Translations under genes and position numbers: made by a program | The notes under the pieces: generated by a model | The model's input: only the letters and a program-made list of their open reading frames with translations | Database searches by the model: none | What the model was told of the DNA's origin: nothing | Assembly (NCBI RefSeq): GCF_012935325.2 | Contig: NZ_JABBYG020000022.1 | Span: 1-64,000 of the forward strand | Reading direction: 5' to 3' | Source: Paenibacillus sp. PL91 | GTDB taxonomy: Bacteria > Bacillota > Bacilli > Paenibacillales > Paenibacillaceae | Length of the DNA: 64,000 nt | Shown: piece after piece, positions 8,024 through 16,718 of the stretch | Layout: the number at the start of each line of letters is the position of its first letter | Numbering within the stretch: the first letter of the stretch is position 1

Positions 8024-8601
8024 CGAACTGCTCCGCTCCGAGTTTGCAAGAAATTACGAAGCATCGTCAAACCATGCTCCGTTATAATCGATTCCGGGTG
8101 GAATTGCACCCCTTCTATAGGATATTCCTTGTGCCGCAGGCCCATAATCTCGCCTTCATCCGTCTCTGCCGTAATTTCCAAGCAATCGGGCAGCGTTTCG
8201 CGGCGCACGATGAGGGAGTGGTAGCGCGTAGCTGTAAATGGAGATGGCATGCCAGCAAAAATCGACGTTCCATGATGATGAATCGCGGAGGTTTTGCCGT
8301 GCATCAGCTTCTCTGCGCGAACCACTTCGCCTCCGAAGGCTTGTCCGATCGATTGGTGGCCTAGACAAACGCCGAAAATCGGAATTTTGCCCTTAAAATG
8401 CTCAATAAGCGACAGGCTGATGCCTGCTTCATTCGGCGAGCAAGGACCTGGCGATATCAAAATATGATCAGGAGCCAGCGCTTCAATTCCTGCCAAATCA
8501 ATCTCGTCATTGCGTTTTACTGTAATCTCTTCCCCAAGCTCACCCAAATATTGAACCAAATTGTACGTGAAAGAATCATAATTATCGATTACCAGTATCA
8601 T
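8020..8601 (-). CDS. pabA: aminodeoxychorismate/anthranilate synthase glutamine amidotransferase
   Basis: 193 residues, class I glutamine amidotransferase. Triad: Cys79 (GVCLGHQ), His168 and Glu170 (FHPES). It hands ammonia from glutamine to PabB. In B. subtilis the same subunit also serves TrpE. No trp genes lie nearby, so double use here is only an inference. Four-base overlaps with pabB and pabC show translational coupling. Confidence 0.95.
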   Translation of the reverse strand: MILVIDNYDSFTYNLVQYLGELGEEITVKRNDEIDLAGIEALAPDHILISPGPCSPNEAGISLSLIEHFKGKIPIFGVCLGHQSIGQAFGGEVVRAEKLMHGKTSAIHHHGTSIFAGMPSPFTATRYHSLIVRRETLPDCLEITAETDEGEIMGLRHKEYPIEGVQFHPESIITEHGLTMLRNFLQTRSGAVR

Positions 8602-10202
8602 GTTAACGCTCCTCCTCTTTCCGGTTCCGCTGCTTGATCATGCGCGGCAAACCGCTCGCTATACTGAATGGCCTTCCATAATGCTTTCGCCTTGCTCAGC
8701 GATTCCTTATATTCTCGCTCAGGTCCAGAATCAATTACGATACCCGCTCCCGTTTGAATATGAGCAATCCCATCCTGCAGGGCAATTGTTCTAATAATTA
8801 TATTAAATTCCATATCCCCGTTATAGTCAATCCATCCAAGCGAACCCGTATATGGGCCTCGGCGTGTCGGCTCAAGCTCCTCGATAATTTCCATCGTGCG
8901 AATTTTCGGAGCGCCGGTAATCGTTCCCCCTGGAAAAGTAGCCGAAATGACATCGTAAGCATCCTTGCCGCTTGCTAATTGTCCCTCTACTTGGGAGACA
9001 AGATGCATGACATGCGAATACTGTTCGATAACCATAAGCTCTTCTACTTTAACAGTACCGTAGGCTGAGATGCGTCCAAGATCATTCCTCTCGAGATCAA
9101 CAAGCATAATATGCTCGGCCCGTTCCTTCTCATTCGATAGAAGCTCATCCGCGAGTCGAAGATCCTCCTCCTCCGTACGTCCCCGTCTCCGTGTTCCGGC
9201 AATGGGCCTTGTGGCAAGCTTGCTCTCGCGAAGCTCAACCAATAGCTCCGGTGATGCCGATACAAGCTGAAACTCGGGACAGCGCAGAAAACCCATATAA
9301 GGCGACGGATTAACGAGTCTTAGCCATTCATACAGCTCTTCGGCCGAAGTCGCAACCTCCTTGCTTTGCCGTACCGAAAGATTTACTTGAAAGACGTCGC
9401 CTTGCTCGATATAGGACTGTATTTTTCGAACGGCTTCCATATAAGCTTCCTTCGAGAACGGAGAGGTGATGCCAGTGACAGACTCAACGTCTATTTCCAG
9501 TGAATCATCCTCTAGCAATCGCTGCCGCTTCTCTCGCAGCACCGCCGCCTTCTCCTTGGCGCGTTCTTCGTCGAACCAGGTCAGCCAATAATCGGTCATC
9601 CCTTCTGCTCTGGCCAGCGCGCGCTCGTAAACAGAGCCAAGCTCGTCTTCATTCGCGTCCAAATCAACCTTTGTATGGACAACGCAATATACCTTCAATT
9701 GCACATGGTCGATAACCCATAGCTCATTCATTTGCATAAATAAATAATCTGGCATATTCCGATCATCCTGCGCTATAGCAGGCAGTCGTTCAATGGAGCG
9801 TATAATATCATATCCCCAAAAACCAACGCAGCCGCCAATCCACTTCGGTCCGTCTGCAAGCCGTGGACCATGCTGTCCGCTCATCCATTCCCGCACTACC
9901 TCCAGCGGCTTTCCTTCCCACTTGCGCTCGCTATGCTCCTCAAGCGAATGGAACTCGACGGAGTGGGCATTTAAGCCTTTGCCGCGTATCACGCCGTCAG
10001 GATGCAGCCCCAAATACGTATAACGCCCGTCCTTGCCGCTCTCCAGTACAAAAGCATATGGCGAGGCATCCTGCCAGACCTCTTCCCATGAAGAAACGCC
10101 AGCCCTATTTTCGAGCTCAAAGGGCAATTCCTTGAGCAGCGGCAGTGACGTATATTTCCGTTCGGCGTGCCACCGATACCACTGCTCCATTGCGGTGACC
10201 AT
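8598..10202 (-). CDS. pabB: aminodeoxychorismate synthase component I
   Basis: 534 residues from the ATG at 10202; the ATG at 10190 is an alternative. Longer readings would run through the cysK terminator. It forms 4-amino-4-deoxychorismate from chorismate and ammonia. The chorismate-binding domain covers about residues 250-520, with FPGGTITGAPKIRTMEII and GAGIVIDSGPEREY. The active-site loop reads RPIAGT, as in anthranilate synthases, rather than the PIKGT of E. coli PabB. The assignment to folate rather than tryptophan therefore rests on the pabA-pabC-folP-folB-folK context. Confidence 0.9.
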   Translation of the reverse strand: MVTAMEQWYRWHAERKYTSLPLLKELPFELENRAGVSSWEEVWQDASPYAFVLESGKDGRYTYLGLHPDGVIRGKGLNAHSVEFHSLEEHSERKWEGKPLEVVREWMSGQHGPRLADGPKWIGGCVGFWGYDIIRSIERLPAIAQDDRNMPDYLFMQMNELWVIDHVQLKVYCVVHTKVDLDANEDELGSVYERALARAEGMTDYWLTWFDEERAKEKAAVLREKRQRLLEDDSLEIDVESVTGITSPFSKEAYMEAVRKIQSYIEQGDVFQVNLSVRQSKEVATSAEELYEWLRLVNPSPYMGFLRCPEFQLVSASPELLVELRESKLATRPIAGTRRRGRTEEEDLRLADELLSNEKERAEHIMLVDLERNDLGRISAYGTVKVEELMVIEQYSHVMHLVSQVEGQLASGKDAYDVISATFPGGTITGAPKIRTMEIIEELEPTRRGPYTGSLGWIDYNGDMEFNIIIRTIALQDGIAHIQTGAGIVIDSGPEREYKESLSKAKALWKAIQYSERFAAHDQAAEPERGGALT

Positions 10203-10238
10203 CACCTTCAACCCCCGATAACTTGACTTATTTTGCTC

Positions 10239-10246
10239 AGTATACA
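10239..10246 (-). promoter_or_regulatory. possible -10 of the pab/fol operon promoter
   Basis: Extended -10 TGTATACT lies 37 bases upstream of the pabB start, right after the cysK terminator. No convincing -35 is visible. Confidence 0.35.
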
Positions 10247-10255
10247 GAATAGCAA

Positions 10256-10294
10256 AGTAAAAAGAAAGCCTTCCATTCCAAGGAATGAAAGGCT
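10256..10294 (-). terminator. cysK terminator
   Basis: Long minus-strand hairpin (AGCCTTTCATTCC paired with GGAATGGAAGGCT, one mismatch), followed by TTCTTTTT. It lies between cysK and pabB and shows they are separate transcription units. Confidence 0.9.
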
Positions 10295-10328
10295 GTGATT
10301 GAGGCTGTGATTGTATAGGCAATAAAAA

Positions 10329-11267
10329 TTAGTTTTCGAAGTTGAAAAGTGGAGTCGAAAGGTAGCGTTCGCCATTGCTTGGAACAATAGCAACAACACG
10401 TTTGCCAGCGCCAAGCTCTTTCGCAACTTGCAAAGCAGCATAGATAGCTGCGCCAGAAGAAATACCGCAAAGGATGCCTTCTTCTTTCGCTGCGCGACGA
10501 GCGTAATCAAACGCATCTTCGTTCTCAATCGTAATAACAGCGTCATATATTTCGCGGTTCAAAATGTCAGGCACGAAGTTAGCGCCGATACCTTGGATTT
10601 TGTGAGCGCCTGGTTTGCCGCCAGATAGAATCGGCGAAGCCGCAGGCTCAACTGCGTAAATTTTGATGCCTTCAAAGTTTTTCTTAAGCACTTCACCCGT
10701 ACCTGTAATGGTACCGCCAGTACCGATGCCTGCAACGAATGCATCCAATTTGCCGTCAAGGGAATTGATCGCCTCAACGATTTCTGGGCCTGTCGTTTCA
10801 CGGTGAATCTTCACGTTTGCTTGGTTTTTGAATTGTTGCGGCAAGAAGTAGTTCGGGTTCTCTGCTGCAAGCTCTTCAGCTTTGCGAACCGCACCGTTCA
10901 TACCTTCGGATCCTGGCGTCAATACGAGCTCAGCACCGTAAGCACGAAGCAGGTTGCGACGCTCAACGCTCATTGTTTCGGGCATTACAAGAATAGCCTT
11001 GTAGCCTTTAGCTGCTGCTACGAGTGCTAGTCCGATTCCTGTGTTGCCGCTTGTAGGCTCAATAATCGTATCGCCTGGTTTAATAATTCCTTCTTGCTCC
11101 GCTACCTCAATCATGCTGATTGCGATACGGTCTTTTACGCTTGCACCTGGGTTTTGGTATTCAAGCTTTACATAAACTTCTGCGCTGCCTTCAGGCACGA
11201 GACGGTTCAAACGCACAAGCGGAGTATCACCGATAAGATCTAGAACACTTTGCACAATTTTGGCCAT
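10329..11267 (-). CDS. cysK: cysteine synthase A (O-acetylserine sulfhydrylase)
   Basis: 312 residues, PLP fold-type II. It makes cysteine from O-acetylserine and sulfide. PLP lysine is Lys45 in NPGASVKDR. The substrate loop is PTSGNTGIGLA, the phosphate-binding loop is GIGTGGTITGTG, and SSGAAIYAAL closes the site. It has its own promoter and terminator. The upstream DNA carries a possible CymR operator. Confidence 0.96.
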   Translation of the reverse strand: MAKIVQSVLDLIGDTPLVRLNRLVPEGSAEVYVKLEYQNPGASVKDRIAISMIEVAEQEGIIKPGDTIIEPTSGNTGIGLALVAAAKGYKAILVMPETMSVERRNLLRAYGAELVLTPGSEGMNGAVRKAEELAAENPNYFLPQQFKNQANVKIHRETTGPEIVEAINSLDGKLDAFVAGIGTGGTITGTGEVLKKNFEGIKIYAVEPAASPILSGGKPGAHKIQGIGANFVPDILNREIYDAVITIENEDAFDYARRAAKEEGILCGISSGAAIYAALQVAKELGAGKRVVAIVPSNGERYLSTPLFNFEN

Positions 11268-11283
11268 GGAAATAACTGCCTCC

Positions 11284-11351
11284 TTATTCCGACTAATTCA
11301 GTTGGTATTTTCACTGATTCCATCTTATCAATGTCTTGCATCCGTTGTCAA
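11284..11351 (-). promoter_or_regulatory. cysK promoter with possible CymR operator
   Basis: TTGACA (11346-11351) and TAAGAT (11322-11327) are 18 bases apart. Just downstream of the start point, 11284-11311 reads AAAATACCAAC...GTCGGAATAA on the minus strand. This resembles the sulfur-responsive CymR sites of B. subtilis as I remember them. The promoter is good; the operator is an inference. Confidence 0.5.
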
Positions 11352-11394
11352 TAGTGACTTTCTCACTCCGTTGAAAAGGCTGCCCCGATCCAAG

Positions 11395-12399
11395 CTATTC
11401 GGTTTTTACAGCATCGTATTTATCCAGAAGCGCGTCTTCAAGATTCGGAAACGAGTCGGCACGCTCAAGCGCCAGCTGTTTGCGAACGGCATCATGCAGC
11501 CTGCGTCCTGTCATTTTTGTAGTTGTCTGGCGTTCGATAAGCCGAATAATCGCATAGCCACCGTCAACCTTAATGGGACCTGCCATTTCAGCAACCTGCA
11601 ATCGGCTGGCCGTATCGAGCATTTCACGGTTGTAATAGGGGTCGTCTTCATCAATCAAGCCGATATCTCCGCCAGAATCAGCCGTAAAGGAATCTATCGA
11701 GTAAGTGCGAGCCAGCGTGGCGAAGTCTTCGCCGCCCGTCAGAAGCCCCAAAACGGAGTTTGCTTCCTTCGATGTTTCCGTCAAAATCCATTGCAGATGC
11801 AGCTGTGTACGCGCATCAAACTCCTCGGGATGATCGGCTATATAGCGGTCGACCTCTTCATCGGAGACATTAATGCTGCGAACGACGATTTTTTCCATCA
11901 GCAATCGGTAACGGAGATCTTCAAGCACCTGCTCCTTCGTCATGCCGACCTGCTCCTGCATAACCTCATAGAAACGAGCCTCGCTATCGTAGCCTTCCAC
12001 CATCTTCTCGAGCTCACGGCTTTGTTCTTCAGCCGATACGGACAGCTCGGAAGCCGCTGCCTCTAAATCAATCGCTTTGTGCACCATTAGCGTGCGCAGA
12101 ACCGCATCCCCATACTGCTTATGAAGCTCTTGCTCCAGATCGTCTAAAGTAATCTCTTCCGCGCCGACCTTAGCGATCACTCGCTGCTTGTCCGTTTGCA
12201 GCGACGAATCAGCGCCCGGCGATTGACCAGGTTTGACAGGATCATCCTTCTCTTCTTCGCTGCCCACATTCGTGTGCGGACTACTATTCGGCAATCGGTC
12301 GTTCCCCGGCCACACCTTTACAACTACGACAACCGTTAACACCACCATACAAACGGCTTGAAGGATGACAACGGCCCTCAGCACCTCGTATTTCTTCAT
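11395..12399 (-). CDS. yacD: membrane-anchored parvulin-type peptidyl-prolyl isomerase (YacD-like)
   Basis: 334 residues. A membrane segment (about 9-29, VVILQAVCMVVLTVVVVVKVW) anchors it without a lipobox. A hydrophilic linker with Pro/Ser/Glu follows, then a SurA/PrsA-like N-domain (TLDDLEQELHKQYGDAV) and a parvulin domain near 195-290 (LHLQWILTE; DSFTADSGGDIGLID; GPIKVDGGYAIIRLIE). It probably folds exported proteins outside the membrane. The position between hslO and cysK is that of yacD in B. subtilis. Confidence 0.85.
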   Translation of the reverse strand: MKKYEVLRAVVILQAVCMVVLTVVVVVKVWPGNDRLPNSSPHTNVGSEEEKDDPVKPGQSPGADSSLQTDKQRVIAKVGAEEITLDDLEQELHKQYGDAVLRTLMVHKAIDLEAAASELSVSAEEQSRELEKMVEGYDSEARFYEVMQEQVGMTKEQVLEDLRYRLLMEKIVVRSINVSDEEVDRYIADHPEEFDARTQLHLQWILTETSKEANSVLGLLTGGEDFATLARTYSIDSFTADSGGDIGLIDEDDPYYNREMLDTASRLQVAEMAGPIKVDGGYAIIRLIERQTTTKMTGRRLHDAVRKQLALERADSFPNLEDALLDKYDAVKTE

Positions 12400-12416
12400 T
12401 ACCCTAATGCCTCCGA

Positions 12417-13328
12417 TTATTGGATCGGCTTCGGCTTCGCTTGATCTAGCAACAGCTCTAGCTGCGCCCGTTCAAATGTATACGCTTCGTTGCAAAATTG
12501 ACAAACGACTTCCGCTTTTCCGTCTTCTTCAATAATTTGTTTCAGCTCATTTTCGCCCAAACTGAGAAGCGTTTGCTCTACGCGTTCCGCAGAGCAGAAG
12601 CATTGGAATTTCAAGTCCATCGTATCGTGAATATGAAGATCTCCGTTATCGCCAACAATACGGGTAAGCAGCTCCTCAGGCGTCTCGCCTTGATCGAGCA
12701 AAGTCGTAACAGGAGGCAACGCACCAACCGCTTGCTCCAGACGAGTAATTTCCTCATCTGCAAGTCCTGGCATCAGTTGAACGATAAATCCGCCTGCATG
12801 CAGCACCGAGTTATCCGTATCCACTAATACACCAAGGCCAACCGCAGAAGGTGTCTGCTCCGAAACCGCGAAGTAGTACGTGAAATCCTCGCCAAGCTCG
12901 CCAGAAACAATCGGAATGCTTCCGCGATAAGGCTCTTTCATTCCTAAGTCCTTCGTAATATGAAGATGTCCGCTGCGTCCGACCGCACCGGCGACATCCA
13001 GCTTGCCATGCGCATTGCTTGGCAAATGAATCTCCGGATGGTCTACGTACCCGCGCACCTCGCCGTCTGCATTAGCATCCACGACGATGTGACCGATTGG
13101 GCCGTCGCCCTTCACTTGAATGGTCAGCTTCTCTTGCCCTTTCAGCATGGCGCCCATGATGGCTCCTGCCGTCAAGGTGCGGCCTAATGCTGCTGTTGCG
13201 GTCGGATAGGTGCCGTGACGCTGGCGAAGCTCCTCAACTAGCTGAGTCGTGCGAGCTGCGAACACTCGAATTTTGCCGCCCCACGCCGTCCCTCGCACCA
13301 GCACGTCCTTCAGCTGATTTTCCATCAT
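12417..13328 (-). CDS. hslO: redox-regulated chaperone Hsp33
   Basis: 303 residues. It is a holdase activated by oxidation. The zinc-binding redox switch is visible as Cys243-x-Cys245 (FQCFCSAE) and Cys276-xx-Cys279 (VVCQFCNEAY). The N-terminal substrate-binding domain includes LGRTLTAGAIMGAMLKG. Its start overlaps coaX by four bases. Confidence 0.96.
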   Translation of the reverse strand: MMENQLKDVLVRGTAWGGKIRVFAARTTQLVEELRQRHGTYPTATAALGRTLTAGAIMGAMLKGQEKLTIQVKGDGPIGHIVVDANADGEVRGYVDHPEIHLPSNAHGKLDVAGAVGRSGHLHITKDLGMKEPYRGSIPIVSGELGEDFTYYFAVSEQTPSAVGLGVLVDTDNSVLHAGGFIVQLMPGLADEEITRLEQAVGALPPVTTLLDQGETPEELLTRIVGDNGDLHIHDTMDLKFQCFCSAERVEQTLLSLGENELKQIIEEDGKAEVVCQFCNEAYTFERAQLELLLDQAKPKPIQ

Positions 13329-14098
13329 AATCCCTCCTGATTGCGTTCATATATGATTCTTAAGCCTTCTAGCGTAAGAAGTGGATCGACTTCTTCTATC
13401 GTTTCCGATTCCGCTGCGATTAACTCAGCAAGGCCCCCCGTCGCGATAACGCGCGGATTGACGCCAAACTCTGCACGTATACGATTAACGATACCATCTA
13501 CTTGTCCTGCATATCCAAAAATAATGCCCGCCTGCATCGACGTTACCGGATTGCGGCCAATGACGCTCTTCGGCCTCACTAGCTCAATGCGCGGCAGCTT
13601 CGCGGCACGCTGATATAGCGCCTCTGTAGAAATGCCGATTCCCGGTACAATCGCTCCACCTAAGTAGTTGCCGCCTTCATCGATGTAATCAAATGTTGTC
13701 GCCGTTCCGAAATCAACCACAATGAGGGGTGAACCGTATTTAACGATGCCCGCTACGGAATTCACGATGCGGTCCGCTCCAACCTCACGCGGGTTTTCAT
13801 AACGGATGTTTAGTCCGGTTCTCACGCCAGGCCCTACGACAAGCGGGGTTTTGCGCAAATATTTTAAGCATAGCTGCTCTAGTGTCCGCATAAGCGGCGG
13901 TACCACCGAAGAAATAATGACACCGTCCATCTGCTCCAGCTTCACGCCCGCATGATGAAACAGATTGTGAATCGTAATGCCGTACTCATCTACGGTCGCC
14001 GAACGATTCGTGCTAAGCCGCCAGTGGTGCAACAGTTCTTTTTCTTTGTAAATACCGAGCACAATGTTCGTATTTCCGACATCAATGACGAGGATCAA
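13325..14098 (-). CDS. coaX: type III pantothenate kinase
   Basis: 257 residues, ASKHA fold. It phosphorylates pantothenate in the first step of coenzyme A synthesis. N-terminal LVIDVGNTNIVLGIY is the phosphate loop, GADRIVNSVAG binds pantothenate, and VDFGTATTFD contains a catalytic aspartate. Four-base overlaps with nadC (upstream) and hslO (downstream) place it in a nad-coaX-hslO unit. In B. subtilis coaX follows ftsH directly; here nadABC and a nucleoside transporter lie between. Confidence 0.95.
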   Translation of the reverse strand: MILVIDVGNTNIVLGIYKEKELLHHWRLSTNRSATVDEYGITIHNLFHHAGVKLEQMDGVIISSVVPPLMRTLEQLCLKYLRKTPLVVGPGVRTGLNIRYENPREVGADRIVNSVAGIVKYGSPLIVVDFGTATTFDYIDEGGNYLGGAIVPGIGISTEALYQRAAKLPRIELVRPKSVIGRNPVTSMQAGIIFGYAGQVDGIVNRIRAEFGVNPRVIATGGLAELIAAESETIEEVDPLLTLEGLRIIYERNQEGL

Positions 14099-14979
14099 AG
14101 CGGTTCCCCACCCTTCTTCGCATTCAAATCCAAGCTGATGTCCAGCGCATGGAAAGAATAAGTCAGTCCGCCTACGGATATAACGTCAACCCCGCATGCC
14201 GCAATACGATTTATTGTCTCTAAAGAAACGCCGCCTGATGCTTCTATGATGACATGAGGCGATGTTCCTTTGATTCGGGTTACCGCTTCCTTCATCCGCT
14301 CAGGAGCCATATTGTCGAGCATAATGATGTCTGCTCCGCATGCCAGCGCTTCATCGACCTGCTCAAGCGACTCCGTCTCCACTTCAATTTTCATCGTATG
14401 CGGAATTTTGCGGCGTGCTGCCTCGACCGCCGCGCGAATGCCGCCCGCGCCTTTTATGTGATTGTCTTTAATCATAACCGCATCGTACAGCCCGAACCGG
14501 TGATTGGCACCGCCGCCTACCCGTACTGCGTACTTCTCCAGCATCCGGTGGCCTGGTGTCGTTTTGCGGGTGTCCACAAGACGAACCGGAAGCCCCTCAA
14601 GCGCATCTACGAATGTGCGAGTCTTAGTCGCAATGCCGGAGAGCCGTTGCATTAAGTTAAGCGCAAGACGCTCGCCTATAAGCAAGCTGTGCGTACTGCC
14701 CTCCACCGTAGCGATTACCGTACCTTTATCTACATATTCGCCGTCCTGCACCTTTGGCTCGAATACAAGCGACGGATCTACAACCTCAAATACGAGCTTA
14801 GCAATAGGAAGCCCCGCAATAATGCCGCTTTCCTTCACGTGAATAACGGCCATCGACTTCGACTCCCTAGGAATCGTTGTCTCGGTCGTTATGTCTCCGC
14901 TGCCTAAATCCTCTGCGAGCCAGCCGCGAATTTGATCGCGCACTGCAGCGTCATACCCGCCTGCCGTCCATTCATACAT
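14095..14979 (-). CDS. nadC: nicotinate-nucleotide pyrophosphorylase (quinolinate phosphoribosyltransferase)
   Basis: 294 residues. It converts quinolinate and PRPP to nicotinate mononucleotide. The conserved LALNLMQRLSGIATKT, DTRKTTPGHR and VGGGANHRFGL stretches, plus IKDNH, form the active site. It overlaps nadB by eight bases and coaX by four, so it is the third gene of the de novo NAD operon nadA-nadB-nadC. Confidence 0.96.
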   Translation of the reverse strand: MYEWTAGGYDAAVRDQIRGWLAEDLGSGDITTETTIPRESKSMAVIHVKESGIIAGLPIAKLVFEVVDPSLVFEPKVQDGEYVDKGTVIATVEGSTHSLLIGERLALNLMQRLSGIATKTRTFVDALEGLPVRLVDTRKTTPGHRMLEKYAVRVGGGANHRFGLYDAVMIKDNHIKGAGGIRAAVEAARRKIPHTMKIEVETESLEQVDEALACGADIIMLDNMAPERMKEAVTRIKGTSPHVIIEASGGVSLETINRIAACGVDVISVGGLTYSFHALDISLDLNAKKGGEPL

Positions 14980-16585
14980 CCTCTATTCGCTCCTCCGTCA
15001 GTCCATATAGACGGTGCAACACCGTATGCTTTCTCCATGACACATCATCGCGCACCGGAAAATCCTCCCGGAAATGCGCACCACGGCTTTCCTCCCGCGA
15101 AAGAGCTGCTTCCGTCGTCAGCATCGCGCAGGTTAGCAAATTAGCAAACTCATACTCTTCTCGCTCGGTTAGAACCGATTGATATATCGACAGCTGCCGC
15201 TTTAGCTCTTCAAGACCCTTCTCAAGCCCCTTGGCGTCACGGCGAAGGCCAGCATAACGCACCATAATTTTTTGCAGCTTAAGCCGCCTTTCTACAACAG
15301 CCTGAATCGATGTGCTGCTTCGCTCGATTTCATTTTCAATAACAGGAGCAATCGTACAGCTTGGCAGCTCATTAATTCGTTTCACGATTCTTCTGCCGAA
15401 CACGATCGCCTCTGACAGTGAATTGCTTGCCAGCCGATTAGCGCCATGAACACCCGTGGATGATACCTCGCCGCATGCGAACAAACGCTTAATGTTCGTT
15501 TCCCCATTTAGATCGGTTTTCACTCCTCCCATCATGTAATGCATGGCAGGCGCCACCGGAATCCAGTCGGACGTTAAGTCGAGACCGTATCTCAAGCAGT
15601 ATTCATATATAGTAGGAAAACGGTGCTTCACCATTTCCGCCGATTCATGCGTAATATCAATATAGACGAAGGTTGATTTCGTCTCTTCCATCTCACTGAC
15701 GATCGCTCTTGCCACGACGTCCCTAGGCGCCAGCTCCAGCTGCTCATGGTAACGCTCCATGAAGCGCTCTCCTTTTATGTTACGGAGATATGCCCCTTCT
15801 CCGCGCACAGCTTCCGAAATGAGAAATCTCGGCGCGCCCGGGTAGCATAACGAAGTCGGATGGAATTGAATAAACTCCACATCCTGTATGTATGCGCCTG
15901 CGCGATAAGCCATCGCAATGCCGTCTCCCGTTGCTACCTCGGGATTGGTTGTATAGCGATAGAGCTGGCCGGCTCCGCCTGAGCTAAGGATGACCGCTTT
16001 TCCTTTTACGAACAGCCGTTGGCCGCTAGGCTTCTGTACAATAACGCCGCAGCATTCGCCGTCTTGAGTAACAAGGTCGATTACAAAATGGTCGTCCCAC
16101 ACTTCTATTTTCGGATTCGCGACAGCGTTTTCCGATAGCGCCCTAACGATCTCGAAGCCCGTCGCATCGCCGTTGGCATGCAATATACGCCGCTGGCTAT
16201 GCGCGCCTTCCTTCGTAAGCGCAAACTCGCCATTTTCCAAATCGAATTGCGTACCCATCTGAATCAAGCTGCGAACGCCCTTTGGCCCTTCATGAACGAG
16301 TACATCAACCGCTTCATTCGAGCACAGGCCGGCCCCTGCAACGAGTGTATCCTGCCGATGATAAGCGGGCGAATCCTCGTCCGATATAACGGCAGCAATG
16401 CCGCCTTGCGCGTAACGCGTGTTGCTGTCGAGCAGCGACTTTTTAGTAATCATAAGCACGGAATTATGCTCGCTAGCCCGTATAGCGGTAAAAAGACCGG
16501 CAATGCCGGCCCCGATAACGATGACATCTTTTTCAATAACTGGCAGCTCACTCAGCTGCACATCAACTAAATATCTAGGAATCAT
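14972..16585 (-). CDS. nadB: L-aspartate oxidase
   Basis: 537 residues from the ATG at 16585, chosen because GGAGGAG lies five bases upstream. It oxidises aspartate to iminoaspartate for NadA. The FAD dinucleotide fold is VIVIGAGIAGLFTAIRA. The active-site region contains FHPTSL, ISEAVRGEGAYL and GVHGANRLASNSLSEA. The C-terminal helical domain is complete. A 12-base motif shared with three other genes (16599-16610) precedes the ribosome site. Confidence 0.96.
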   Translation of the reverse strand: MIPRYLVDVQLSELPVIEKDVIVIGAGIAGLFTAIRASEHNSVLMITKKSLLDSNTRYAQGGIAAVISDEDSPAYHRQDTLVAGAGLCSNEAVDVLVHEGPKGVRSLIQMGTQFDLENGEFALTKEGAHSQRRILHANGDATGFEIVRALSENAVANPKIEVWDDHFVIDLVTQDGECCGVIVQKPSGQRLFVKGKAVILSSGGAGQLYRYTTNPEVATGDGIAMAYRAGAYIQDVEFIQFHPTSLCYPGAPRFLISEAVRGEGAYLRNIKGERFMERYHEQLELAPRDVVARAIVSEMEETKSTFVYIDITHESAEMVKHRFPTIYEYCLRYGLDLTSDWIPVAPAMHYMMGGVKTDLNGETNIKRLFACGEVSSTGVHGANRLASNSLSEAIVFGRRIVKRINELPSCTIAPVIENEIERSSTSIQAVVERRLKLQKIMVRYAGLRRDAKGLEKGLEELKRQLSIYQSVLTEREEYEFANLLTCAMLTTEAALSREESRGAHFREDFPVRDDVSWRKHTVLHRLYGLTEERIEDV

Positions 16586-16598
16586 TATGGCTCCTCCA

Positions 16599-16610
16599 AG
16601 CGTAAACGGC
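16599..16610 (-). repeat. GCCGTTTACGCT motif upstream of nadB
   Basis: Minus strand reads GCCGTTTACGCT, 13 bases before the nadB start. CGGC-TTTT-GCCG can form a small hairpin just before it. The same 12-mer, with at most one change, lies at 34310, 49577 and 58621. Confidence 0.6.
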
Positions 16611-16647
16611 AAAAGCCGGCCTTAGGCTTCGTTGCTTTCGTTTCGTG

Positions 16648-16700
16648 TTGAAATATAAGCATAAATTGAAAATGAATATAATTAAGTTCTTATATTTCAA
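16648..16700. repeat. perfect 12-bp inverted repeat between nadA and nadB
   Basis: TTGAAATATAAG (16648-16659) and CTTATATTTCAA (16689-16700) are exact inverted copies, with 29 A/T-rich bases between. It could be an operator, an RNA stem or a processing site in the nadAB transcript. It lacks the G/C content and T run of a terminator. Confidence 0.6.
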
Positions 16701-16718
16701 ATATAGGAGTAGCGCATA

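Noticed and set aside
11260..12066. 268-codon plus-strand open frame
   Set aside because: Antisense to the yacD-like foldase, whose domains are clear. No protein family is recognisable in the opposite strand.
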